Program-made: the position numbers and the translations under genes
From: Ophthalmolycus amberensis
Lineage: Eukaryota; Chordata; Actinopteri; Perciformes; Zoarcidae
NCBI GenBank assembly: GCA_024529925.1
Contig: JAFEUB010001425.1
Span: 354,137 to 418,136, forward strand
Reading direction: 5' to 3'
Length of the DNA stretch: 64,000 nt
Shown: positions 36,469 to 46,385 of the stretch, one piece after another
How the letters are laid out: the number at the start of each line of letters is the position of its first letter
Numbering within the stretch: position 1 is the stretch's first letter
The notes under the pieces: generated by a model
Seen by the model: only the letters and a program-made list of their open reading frames with translations
Told to the model about the DNA's origin: nothing
The model's database searches: none

Positions 36469-39400
36469 AGCAGGATGTTAGGGTTCAAGCAATGTGAGAG
36501 TTTAAGGTTGTCACGGTGTAAATGTTCTACACACCAGGTACACACAGGAATATGTGAAGCGTTAGGTACATTTCTCTGGAGAGATTTAATATTCATGAAA
36601 TACAACACAACTTAAACCATTAAAGTGCTAAAATTCATATTTCCTTGGCTTCTGTGATAAAAGCATTTGTTCATTTTACCTGCCAGGTTTGATGGCAAAA
36701 AGGTGAACGGAATTTGCAAGTAAAGCGTCAAACAAAGCGTCTGAGAGTCAAGACAAAAACAACACTTTACTAACACAGCACAGGTGCAGGCCTCGACACC
36801 AACAGATGGCTTGCTGAACCGAAGTGTTGTTGAGAGAAGGAAGGACAAAAGGATGGGAAGTGCTGACACTCTGCAAACTGATGACGACAGAGTGTGTTTG
36901 TCGGTGTGCGTGAGACAACGGGAGCATGTGAGAGGATGCTTTATCTCCACTGTCATCTAGGCTACAGGTCCTCCCTCTCTCCTCTGCTCTGCTACTACAC
37001 CAGTCACCCTGCTCTGAGGCAGAGACACATGAACATCTTCCTCTTCTTTTTGGCTGACTGTAAAATATGTGCCTGGATAACACATGTTCTCTCAATAACA
37101 ACATACCACACTATCAGAGGGCCTCAGTGATTGAGGGAGTCACTGTAAATGTGTGCACAGTTGAGATCAGTCACATTGCATTGGCTGTTACTGTTATGAG
37201 CATGAATCATCAAACTATAATAGCATGCTCATTGTATCTGTACATTATCTACTTACCATCCCTGTTGCACTCATGTGCTGTAGAATCTTGGAATCCTGAA
37301 CAATAACTTGCTGCTGGGGAGCTGTGCAGAGAGACATGTTGATGTTAACATACCATAATATGCCCCAAAACTGATTAGAATGTCCTGCAAACAAAACTAT
37401 TAAAAGAAAAGAATATCGCACACAGTTGATTCTGTTACTGCTTTGCCTGTTTCCTGCTTTAAATAACTTCAGGTACATATTTAAGTGTTCTGTTTAGCTG
37501 TAAAATGAGAATGTGTGCTGTGGGTCACAAACTTACTCATTTTACAGATAAACACTAAAATATGTTTCTGAAATGATTTGAGGAGAGAAATATACAATGC
37601 TGTAACATAATCTTGATTCATATTTCATCAGTGCTGCCTAGTTAGACAGTGTTATCGTAATTCACTGCCAGAGCTTGACAGCTGTGATTGGTTGTTTTGG
37701 TGGATTCTTATGGCATCAGGAGCACTAAAGGGAGGCAGAGGAACCTGAGTGTTTCTGTCTCGTGTACTACTTATGTACTACTGTCAGGATATAGTGACAG
37801 TTTGATCAAATAACACAAACAGTTACTTTTATTTGAGTTACCAATTGCAGCTTTAAAAAGGTTTAAATACTCTGGTAGTGTAATAATTAAACTTTTTGTA
37901 TATCAACTTCTGTCAAAAAAGCCTTTTAACAGAGGAATTCTCTCCAAAACCACTTAATTTCAGTAGGACGTCAGTATATGACTTGTCCAAATGGTTATTT
38001 GTTTGTGTAGAGAGAGCATTCACAGATGTTCGATAATTCTGCTGTAGCATTTAGAGATAGTTGTTGTTTACCAGTGCAGTGTGGCAGTGACAGTGCCGAC
38101 CAACCTTGCTGCTGCTGAGGGGGCAGAATGACTTGCTGGGCCTGTGCTGGCTGGGTCACCTGCTGGACGTGCTGGACGTGTTGGACGTGTTGGACGTGTT
38201 GGACGTGTTGGACGTGCTGCTGAACCTGCTGCTGCTGCTGAGCGGCCTGCAGGGCTGCCTGCTCCTCAGTATGGAAGCCCTCCACTGCCTTGGACTGCAA
38301 CAGTTTGTTTTCCCACAGCTGGAGCATCAGGCCGAAGAAAAATAATGTGAGATTTAATAATACTTTGTGATTTACCATTTTCATTAAGAGCATAAATGCA
38401 CCCAGGGCATTCACAATATGCATATACTTCATTCGTGTACAGGGGGGTGAGGAGGGGGGACGGTTACCGTTTTCAGCTCCAGAAGCACCTGCTCATCCAC
38501 TCCCTCGTCCAGGAACAGCTCTCGCACCTCATTGATCACATCCTCAATCACTGACTTATATAGTTTAGGCTATGAGGAGGCAAGCACAGAAACAGGAAAG
38601 ACAGCTTTCATCACTGTGTTTGATAAGGAAACAAACATATCTGATGATCAAAGTTACCATTTAGGGCCTACTTTTACATTGACCATATGGCGTTGGTATT
38701 CAGAAATGTTGAATAGGAACACATCAGTTACTAATAGTGCTGCACAGCTGCCATGACAGCAGCAGAACATTAAATGTCTAACAAACCATGTGGATATACA
38801 TTCAGTTTCCGCTCAACAGATAAGTATAAATTAGTAGGTTATAATAAAGTAATAGTCGGTGTATATCTGTTTCAAATATTTAACTCGATTCTAAAATTGG
38901 TCCATGGATATAAAAGCTGGGCTTTAGCTAGAATGCGTCTATTATAGATACAGTATGTATGTATTGGTCTGTAGGCTACATGTCCATCTGTCACCACCAA
39001 CAGTATTAGTGTGTCCCTCGGGATAACGTAGCATACATGGCGCGCGCTAACTACAGTGCGTGTAAACCGTTTAAATGTCTACAGCGAGACAACAGTCGCA
39101 TTTCCGCTCGTTAGGAAAGCGACACAACATTGGAAGCCTCCGCGACAGACACAGACAGCACACCGCACTGCGTTCACTGAACTGCATCGTCCCTAATGTC
39201 CGCAGCACGGACCTCGGTCTCTCCTTCCTCCCCCTCGGCCCGTCTGCTTCTCCACCATTTAAAGCTTAGTCTGCCGTTTATATGTAGAGGCGGTGACGTA
39301 GCGTCGAATAGCACCTTCCCATCCCGGCTAGTCTATATTAGAGAGCCAATATGGCCGTATAAAACCAGGCGGCAGTAAAGAGGAGGGCCAGAACCGGAGC

Positions 39401-40289
39401 GAGGGGAGACGTGGAAGCCATTTTACGGAGCGGCGAAACGCGCGCCAGACAGCCCCGTACATTGAACATTATGTGTCGGAATGCTAGGATGTTTTCGGTG
39501 TGTTATATTATGGCTGCTCGGCTTTGACCAAGTAGTATGGCCGTGTCGCTGGACTACTTTGTTATGAGATGGGTATAAGTGGTGGTTTGGGACGGCTATC
39601 CTGGCTGCTGGTCGTGGAATGGTGGACAATGAGGAGGCATTAGACTGAGCTTTGGCGGCGTTCAGCTAAGGAGACTTTAATCAAAAGAAAAAGCATAATT
39701 CATTCGCAGTGGATGGTGGCGAGGTGCTTTGCGAACATCGGCATCTAGTGAATTAGGCTAAATAAACTATTTAGCTTATTTAACGTTACCGACTTGTCCG
39801 TTGATGTCAGACTGATCGACACAAGCATTGCTTTGACCTCAACTAAACAGCACATAGATCAACTCCAATTCATTGAGCCATACATATGATTTTAGAGATA
39901 CACTTATGAACTAACTCACGTTAACGGCCAACTCATGACAGCCTCGACTGGACAAATGGCCCATAAATCAACTTTTGCGTTTTCATCCAACCCTAACCTT
40001 CCAGCACCATCTTGACTGTAACGTTACAGCTCCCTTCATTAGCCAGACGGCTTCATCTGAAGAACAATCTAACCTCAGTTTCGAAGAATGATTAAAATGG
40101 CCGATTGACTGAAGTTAGTCTTCATTTTATTTGATAGAACAGTGAAGTGTTTGTTAAAGCCCATTCATTTTACTGAATGATAAAAAACAGCTCGTTGACA
40201 GCGGTCTCTTATCTTAACCCCCATTTCCCCGCTGACAATCCTTAGAGATTGATCCTTACCACTGGGTTCGAGTTAGCCGAGCTCGCCAT
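31332..40289 (-). CDS. gtf2a1: TFIIA alpha/beta precursor, complete, 10 coding exons
   Basis: Large subunit of general transcription factor TFIIA; stabilises TBP on TATA DNA in the nucleus, and is normally cut by Taspase1 into alpha and beta chains. Exons in transcript order: 40260-40289, 38468-38569, 38105-38318, 37257-37321, 36268-36343, 33865-33986, 33300-33404, 32786-33052, 32373-32462, 31332-31439 (392 codons plus stop, phases all consistent). Residues 11-~55 (PKLYKSVIEDVINEVRELFL, then LWENKL) form the N-terminal four-helix-bundle part; 45-240 are Gln-rich with an (HVQ)6 tract at 79-96; 294-318 are acidic; 328-392 (ENVVVCQYDK, NKWKFHLKDGIMNLNGRDY) form the beta-barrel part that contacts TBP. 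The cleavage motif reads Q-A-D-G at 288-291, unlike the usual Q-V-D-G. Similarity to vertebrate GTF2A1 is unmistakable at both ends. Confidence 0.97.
32373..32462 (-). CDS. gtf2a1: gtf2a1 exon 9
   Basis: 90 nt, acceptor CACCAG, donor GTAAGA. Encodes EPLNSCDDVSDEEDQELFDT and ENVVVCQYDK; near-identical to vertebrate TFIIA beta. Confidence 0.97.
32786..33052 (-). CDS. gtf2a1: gtf2a1 exon 8 (cleavage site, acidic region)
   Basis: 267 nt, acceptor CGTTAG, donor GTGGGG. Encodes a VQQ/Gln-rich stretch, PPMILQADGTGDTSSEED (Taspase1 region) and an Asp/Glu tract ending GEDGQVEE. Joins EPLNS of exon 9 as in human. Confidence 0.93.
33300..33404 (-). CDS. gtf2a1: gtf2a1 exon 7
   Basis: 105 nt, acceptor GTCCAG, donor GTCAGC. 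Encodes VLAPLQGGLPQQTGVIIQPQ and QIVLASGNKVQGNTQ, like VLAPLPGG...TGVIIQPQQI in human. Confidence 0.92.
33865..33986 (-). CDS. gtf2a1: gtf2a1 exon 6
   Basis: 122 nt, acceptor CTCAG, donor GTATGC. Encodes QILQVVRAPNGAQYIIQPQQ and on to GGVQAPVIQQ. The donor was chosen because human continues QQ-VLAPL. A second in-frame donor (GTAGGA) lies 18 nt further, at 33847, and would add VCPIRQ. Confidence 0.9.
35037..35125. repeat. (GA)n tract
   Basis: GAGAGAGCGAGAG pattern resolving to pure GA from about 35079; lies inside the hAT element. Confidence 0.85.
35298..35573 (+). pseudogene. BED zinc-finger fragment of a ZBED5-like hAT transposase
   Basis: Open from just after a TGA at 35295 to TAA at 35571-35573, without a usable ATG at the front. 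It reads KKRKYDENNLGLGFTWIGNA, then CPKPQCVVCSEVLANICLKP, then SYLRRHLNTKH, a BED-type finger with C-x2-C and H-x4-H. This layout resembles ZBED5/SCAND3-like proteins. Everything after the finger is lost apart from KLEELQ, so it is a relic. Confidence 0.75.
36268..36343 (-). CDS. gtf2a1: gtf2a1 exon 5
   Basis: 76 nt, acceptor CTCTAG, donor GTGAAA. Encodes SAAATAATLALPTGVTPYQQ plus LITSQ. A second AG two bases inside the exon is rejected because it would break the frame. A MITE begins about 27 bases into the following intron. Confidence 0.92.
36400..36468. repeat. (CG/CA)n microsatellite
   Basis: GCACGCACGCGCGCACGCAC grading into a CA run, in gtf2a1 intron 4. Confidence 0.85.
37257..37321 (-). 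CDS. gtf2a1: gtf2a1 exon 4
   Basis: 65 nt, acceptor CACAG, donor GTAAGT. Encodes PQQQVIVQDSKILQHMSATG plus M; matches APQVIVPDSKLIQHMNA of human. Confidence 0.93.
38105..38318 (-). CDS. gtf2a1: gtf2a1 exon 3 (Gln-rich, HVQ repeat)
   Basis: 214 nt, acceptor CTCCAG, donor GTTGGT. Starts LWENKLLQSKAVEGFHTEEQ, then a Gln-rich part with six HVQ triplets made by a 9-bp tandem repeat (38163-38217). Ends phase 1. The donor is weaker than its neighbours but fits the phase of exon 4. Confidence 0.9.
38163..38217 (-). repeat. gtf2a1: 9-bp coding tandem repeat, (HVQ)6
   Basis: Plus strand repeats of GGACGTGTT / GGACGTGCT; on the coding strand CAC-GTC-CAA/CAG. Length stays in frame. Residues 79-96 of the protein. 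Confidence 0.9.
38468..38569 (-). CDS. gtf2a1: gtf2a1 exon 2
   Basis: 102 nt, acceptor CATAG, donor GTAACC. Encodes PKLYKSVIEDVINEVRELFL and DEGVDEQVLLELKT, the conserved N-terminal helices. Confidence 0.96.
38570..40259 (-). other. gtf2a1: gtf2a1 intron 1
   Basis: 1.7 kb, with a CpG-rich central part (39000-39640) containing a candidate plus-strand TATA promoter. No coding exon seen. Confidence 0.6.
39294..39392 (+). promoter_or_regulatory. Candidate plus-strand TATA promoter
   Basis: In order on the plus strand: CRE-like TGACGTA (39294-39300), CCAAT (39346-39350) and TATAAAA (39358-39364), followed by a GC-rich stretch where a start at about 39388-39392 would be expected. Antisense to gtf2a1, within its intron 1. 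Sequence match only. Confidence 0.35.
40260..40289 (-). CDS. gtf2a1: gtf2a1 exon 1 (start)
   Basis: ATG at 40289-40287; encodes MASSANSNPV, matching the ten-residue first coding exon (MANSANTNTV) of mammals; donor GTAAGG. The next exon starts PKLYKS in phase 0. Confidence 0.93.
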
Positions 40290-40485
40290 TATACGCGTAG
40301 TGTAAAAACCACACGGAAATAGGCGAGAAATAGAGCCAAAAAATTACAAAAAACGACTTAAAACAACTGGGAACGGTCTCTTAAAACAGCCGGCATTACT
40401 TTTGTAAATAAAACACAGTTTTAACGGTCTTATTTACAATCCCGGGCTGCGACTCCCAGCCGTCCTCCTTCCTTCGGTGTCCTGC

Positions 40486-40611
40486 TTTATATACTGAGCG
40501 TGGAGCTGCGAGTGCGCGAGACATAGGGCAGGGTCAGTCCGTACATCGCGCGAGATCTCGTTCGGTGTATGACGACCACGCGACACGCTTGCCGCTGGGA
40601 AATGTAGTTTA
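40486..40611 (-). promoter_or_regulatory. gtf2a1: gtf2a1 core promoter candidate
   Basis: On the minus strand a ZNF143-type site, ACTACATTTCCCAGCGGC (40609-40592), lies about 100 bases upstream of TATATAAA (40493-40486). A start near 40458 would leave a 5' leader of ~170 bases before the ATG at 40289. Both are sequence matches, made credible by the position. Confidence 0.5.
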
Positions 40612-43600
40612 AACGTGTTTAACGTGGTACGCGGTAAATAAACGTGCACAGATCGCATTAGCGTTATAATGCTCAGTGATCTTGTTTACTGAATAAGGCC
40701 AAGTGTAAATATTATGACCCATATAAGGAGATAATCACAATATCACACGAGCCATAGTTTCCACACACTGGTAGATCATTAAAATAATAAACCCATATAA
40801 AACATGGACCTCAGTTTGAGCATTCATGTGTAGTGTTTGGTGATAGAAGTTAGTTGACATAACGGTGCGAATTCCTGCACAATCTGAGGACAGAGAGGAG
40901 AAAGGACAGTAAAACCACACTCAACCCAGTGTTTAGTAATTGGTCTCCATTAAGACTTTAATCTGACTCTATTTTAATCTATATCTATATGCTAACTAAC
41001 TCACTCTGGAAACACTTCTGTATTCTGTTTGAAGTTATTTTTGCCGATACTTATGTCAATGATTGCTTGTTAAGATTTGACGATGAGTTTGTAACGTACC
41101 TTCCCTTTTCATAGATTTTCATTCCAGTGTATTACTATTGTAATTCGATTTCTGTTAGTGTAACGGTACTTCTATATGGGAGTATTTGGTGCCTTGTTTA
41201 TGTTTCCAGAGCACTGTTAATGTAGTAACATCTTGCTGCCACAAGAGTGTGATCACACCACATCGCAGAGCTCCAGAAGCAAGCGCTCCTTTTCTGATCC
41301 CATGACACACAAACACACACGGTCCATCCACTCTGTCTAGGATACAACTATTTGAATTCAATAAGGGAGTCATTGTTTTTTGGGGGGGATTAGCCACATC
41401 CATAGGTTCTGTTAAATCATAAATACACCTGTCCTGATTACAAGGGGAACATTTCCAGAAAGTCATTAAAGCTTTGCAGTAAATGAGAGCTGACAAGAGA
41501 ACGTTACCTCCACTTCTGTCTCCATGGAAACTTGCCTCACTGGTCATTGTGTGGATATGGACGATATCTCTCTGTGCATCAGTCCACTTAGCGCCTCAGA
41601 GTGCCTCCTCCAGGGTGGAATGTCACAACTGACTTCATTACATTATTTCACTAAGGGGAAATTAAACGTCGACCCGACACTGATGAGAATATGCTTTTGA
41701 ATTCACTTGGAACCTTTTTCTTTAAAAAATCTAAAACGCAAGTGTTAGTTGTAGAAAGAGATGACAGGAGACTTGTGTTCAGTAGGTTTGATAGGTGTTC
41801 TATGAGATGTGATCAAGTATGAAGCTGCATAATGCGAGGCATGTCGTCACTACCTTTGAGTCTCACTCTTGGTGACGGAGTGGTACGATGCCCTCTAAAG
41901 ATCTAGAGAATGCACACTTTTCTCCCCCTCTTTCTTTGCTGTAGTTGCATAGCAACAGAGGAGCTGCTAGCTCCAGTTGTGCTGCTGGTGGGAGCGCTGC
42001 ACAGGGAGGCACTGGCTCCAGATTAAGCCTGTCTCGGCTTCAATTATGAATGGGCTTCCACTGCCACATGGCTCCAAAATGGCACCACTCAGATTGATAA
42101 GGCGTTAAGGAACTCTTTGGTACAGTCAACTCTTTTACTTCTTTCCCTAAGGGGGACGCTGAGTCTGACTTTAATCAGAAGTATTGAACTTAAACGATTA
42201 GAGGAAGTAAATGAATAATTAACTGGCGGAAGAGGCATGGTTATGATAAGACCCTTGTTGATGGGAATATGTGAGGTTAATGATTGGGGTCAGTCTTGAG
42301 AGCAAATTAAAGAGTCTCCAGTCTCACAAAGCTGCACTTCACCAGTCAATGGGTGTGGTGTATGTTGAAGTGGTGAAAATGAGGGGGGGAGAGAGGGGGA
42401 TATGCTTTCTTGTAAGCCTTTACTATATTTAACTCTGAATTCTGAGAGGAAAAATAGTTAAAGTGCTGCTTCTGAAGTGCCGACCAGCGATGCTGTGATT
42501 TAATGTGTCATTATTATTCTCTGTGACAGACTTGTTCGGTTCAAGTCCGTCAGAAGGAGCAGCCAAACAAATCTTCTGCAACTTGTATTTTTTATTATTG
42601 CAACCAACTGGAAGACAATACATCACATAAACATCATTGCAGTTTTTCAGGAAATGGAAAACAAAATAAAACATTTATATATTTTTTGCCACGGTATTGG
42701 ACAACGTTGATATTTACATGTAGTGATGAAATAGGTCTTAAAATCATTCTTTGGCAATATGATTGCACAATAAGGAGAGAATTGAACATTTACTGAAAAA
42801 AAAAAAAACCCAACACCCCGGTGCACTCTGCATCACATCTCACAGATCAATAACAGTTTTGCATTTTGACATCTCTAACCTATGGCTTTCCAATATTCAG
42901 CTCAGACAGTCACCAAAGACATAATGGCAGTATTGTAGATCCTTTTGTCAGAGAGAAAACAGAACAGAAAATAAAAACATCAAAAAACACAACAAATGGC
43001 AACTGTATTTTTTTGAGCGTTTCATCGTTATGTTTGGCAGGTTTGAAACAAACACTTGTTTTAGGGGCTTTTCAGGCAGTGAAGTATATTTCCTTTGCTT
43101 TGAAATGTCCAAGGTATATTTTATGCGTTGCTCTGTTTTTCCAGAACTCGCAGGTCAGGAGTTCATCCTTCCTGCATGTCGCCGAGTGAGTCAGAGGAAA
43201 AAAGGTGGTTGTTAAAGCAACACATTCCCCCCTCGACATGGCTCTTGCCAGCTGAACACGTTATTAGTCACCACAACAGTGGATTGTTGCTGACCCGGGA
43301 GCACTCAGACAGATATCAGACGAGAGACGGATGGCACACAACAAGAACACTGACAGTGTCTCCTTTTAGCCTTTTCTTGTATATTTCGGCATGGATACCA
43401 TACAAAATGCAAAGCCAGTGATGCATGCTACAGGTGGCAAAAGACTGTACCAGTGGATGGGTCATGCATTCGTTTGCCTGCTTGGCTTGCTGACAATCAC
43501 TCAACGCCCATTGAGCTTAAAGAAAACTCTTGTGTGACCGCTGCTACAACCAAAACCCAGCTAATGTTTTCTCCTGCAAAGCTGCTTTTTATTTGCACGG

Positions 43601-45752
43601 CATCTCTGCACGTGCGGGGAAATGAATACTTTTATGCATTCCTGTTTCAGCAAAAGCATGCCGAATCATGGCAGTGCAGTATTTATATCACTGCTGATGC
43701 AAAAATGTCAAAGCTCACTTCTGCTTTTGTGGATTCCAATCAAGTCATTGTTTTCTTGATCCGAAGTGAGATGCACATACTCTTTGTAGAGTGGCAAAAT
43801 ATATTAAAAACCCTCTGATCTCCGGATTGGGCTCTTGAGATAAATATGAAGATTGACATCCACAAGGACAAGTCATTCCTTTAATCAAAGGGTTAACAAT
43901 ACTGTATGTAAATCAAAAAACAAACTTATCATTATGCCATCTCCTACATTCCTCTTCCTTTTCTATCTGATTTCTAAGTCGCCTATCTGGAGATATGAGG
44001 TTCTTTCAGGACACCTACAAAGCTTCCCATGCCTGTCTGATCCATACAGTTACACTGAACAATGCCGATGGGAAATAAGGACACATGTACATTTACACAC
44101 AGGAGAGGAAAAAAACCCAATACTGCTATAAATAAAGACAAGTAACGTTCTGTGAAAACATGTCAGAGACATGACAACAGAGGTACTGAGGGCAGGCAGG
44201 CAGGCAGGCACAATGTTAAAGGGTGTGTGCTGCTGGGCACACCAACTCACACACACACACTCTACACATGTGTTCTGAAATAACACTGGGGTTAACATTG
44301 AACACCTAAAAATCACTGTACAGGCAGAAGAAGACGGAAGCCCACCCCTAAGAGGTGATTGAGCTGGCCTACATAGCCTGAACCCGAAGCCCAGAGGTGC
44401 AGAGTGATCCCCCACGCTCCTCCCTGAAGACGTGTCTTTGAAAGCCCGCTCAGAAAAAAAGAACCCAAAAGATTTCAAGAAAAAAAAAATCCAATATAAT
44501 CATGGGTATAACAATTGGCGGCAAAACTTTTTTTCTTTCCTCTAGGATCAAGGTTTATATGAAAATAAGTCATGCTTCATGCTAAATACATTGTTTATCT
44601 TACATGATCTTTGAATAAAAAAGATTTGCTTTTTATCTTATTTACAAGCACCCATGCAATATAACTGAGAAAGTCCTGCAGGTCAAATTGCTTCAATTAA
44701 GAAAGGAAAAAAATAAAATATTTTCTAACCTTTTTACAGAGTTGTCCACGTGGGACAAATTGCTTATATCTTTATGAAGGTAGAGTGAGGGTAAACAGAC
44801 ACAAACGGAAACCTAAACCCACAGCTCATGTCTATAGTTCTTCGACACTGTTAAATGAATAGGAAGGTGTGGTAGCTACTGGTAGCTACGATATCTATAC
44901 CAGGTGTCTACGTCTATGGACAGAAGTACTGGGGACGTTCAGGGGACGTTTACATTGTGCAACAACAAGAACAAAATGAAGGAGATATTGCCTCAGACCC
45001 GGCACACTATCCATCTCTATGGTGATAAAACATGACCATTTTTTATTTTTAAATATCTATTCTTAAATACTATGAGTGCTCTTGAAATAAACCATGTCTT
45101 TACCCATGATGCTTCTATTATAAGTGGTGTTAAATAATCTTAAGTGCATGAATATATATCACATTGGGTTTTACAATTATTTTGACGCTTTAAGTCATTC
45201 TCCCGAGCTCTTCTCTACTACTATGCCTTCTCTTTTTTCTCCGCTGTCGCATCGGCTACATGAAGCAACCTGGTCGCTGATCTTTGGCACAGTCTCACAT
45301 TTGTGCTCGTGGATGGAGGAGAGTGATGCTAGCGAGCGGCCAAGGGAGCTCTAAGTCTTGATCAATAGGCTCCGCAGTCTTTGCTGGCATCGCTGCACGA
45401 TTGCTACAGATTCACATAGAAACAAACAGGTAAGACAAACAGCCATCTTCTGTGTTTATGTACTGCACGCTCCTCAATGTGATTCGGTTTTGTCGCGTTC
45501 AACTTGTCCAAATTAGTGACAAAACATGCATTTTTTTATGGCTTTCATCCCCTTTTAAACAACAAAAACAACAGAGACACATGAGAAATACCCATTGATG
45601 TTAGTGTTGCTGAACATGTAGGAAAACATAGATTTTTGATATTGCCACAAATAAGTAGGATTCACCTAATGCCCTGCAGATAGATAGAGGGAGATGAGAA
45701 GAGTCCGTTGAGACTAATGCTGTAGTAACGTTACCTGTTGACCTATTTGTGT

Positions 45753-45788
<36 letters not shown>

Positions 45789-45844
45789 CTTTCAGCTGTA
45801 TAGCGTCTGTGTGTGTTTGCATGACTGTGTACTATGTCTGAGTC
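40612..45844 (-). other. gtf2a1-foxn3 intergenic DNA and foxn3 3' UTR
   Basis: foxn3 transcription enters from the right, so the upper part of this stretch is its 3' UTR. Minus-strand AATAAA signals occur at 45042-45047, 43588-43593 and 42591-42596; which is used is unknown. A 130-codon frame at 41155-41547 has no recognisable family. No other gene seen. Confidence 0.5.
45754..45784. repeat. (TG)n microsatellite
   Basis: Alternating TG run about 60 bases past the foxn3 stop codon, in the presumed 3' UTR. Confidence 0.9.
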
Positions 45845-46385
45845 TTAGTTTCTCAGGGCCTCTTTCTGCTCCTTCTGGCCCTTGGCGGTGCGGTTTGTGA
45901 TGTTGTTGAGGCAGGCTCTGACCCCCGCCAGGTGGAGCAGCGACCCCGCCGCCTCCTTCATCTCCTCGTCGTCACTCTCCGGCGGCTTCTCAACCGCCGC
46001 CGCGCGCCGCTTCTTCAGCGGCAGCGTGTCGCTAATGCCCCTTGCTCGGTTTTTGGTCCAGGGCAAACTGCTTCCCGCCAGAGTCCCAGCTCCCGGCCCC
46101 GAACTACGTCTCTGTCCGCGCAGGGCCTGCTGGGAAATGTAGGTGGCGGCGGCAGTGGTGATGTGAGAATCCAGCGGGATCTCCCGGGGTTCGGGTTTCA
46201 CGTCTGACTGGATCTCCACGGCGATGATGTCGTCGTCGTCCAGGGGAGAGGAAGAGGAGCACAGCCTGCTGGGGGATTTGGCGGTGCTGTAAGTGTGGTC
46301 GTCCTGGAGGTCCTCGCTGCAGAGCGGAGGAGAGTACCGGGATGGGCTGTCCTGTCCCCGGCTTAGATAATCTCCCAGGGATGAT
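45845..46385 (-). CDS. foxn3: foxn3 last coding exon
   Basis: 541 nt including stop TAA at 45847-45845; acceptor TACAG. Encodes 179 residues: a Ser/Asp-rich segment (SSLGDYLSRGQDSPSRYSPP), VEIQSDVKPEPREIP with a sumoylation-like VKPE, then the conserved LPLKKRR and KGQKEQKE tail. The middle is poorly conserved. Confidence 0.92.

Larger units (their letters stand above)
36344..38467 (-). other. gtf2a1: gtf2a1 introns 2-4 region
   Basis: Introns 36344-37256, 37322-38104 and 38319-38467. Apart from the microsatellite above I see nothing recognisable. Confidence 0.6.

Noticed and set aside
41155..41547. 130-codon minus-strand frame between gtf2a1 and foxn3
   Set aside because: No recognisable domain or splice partner; composition unremarkable. 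Could be an old repeat; left unannotated.
46128..46145. ZNF143-like CCTACATTTCCCAGCAG in the foxn3 last exon
   Set aside because: Falls in codons for TYISQQ; more simply explained as coding sequence.
45932..46207. Plus-strand frames over the foxn3 last exon
   Set aside because: Opposite a conserved FOXN3 C-terminus; GC-rich codons keep the reverse frames open.
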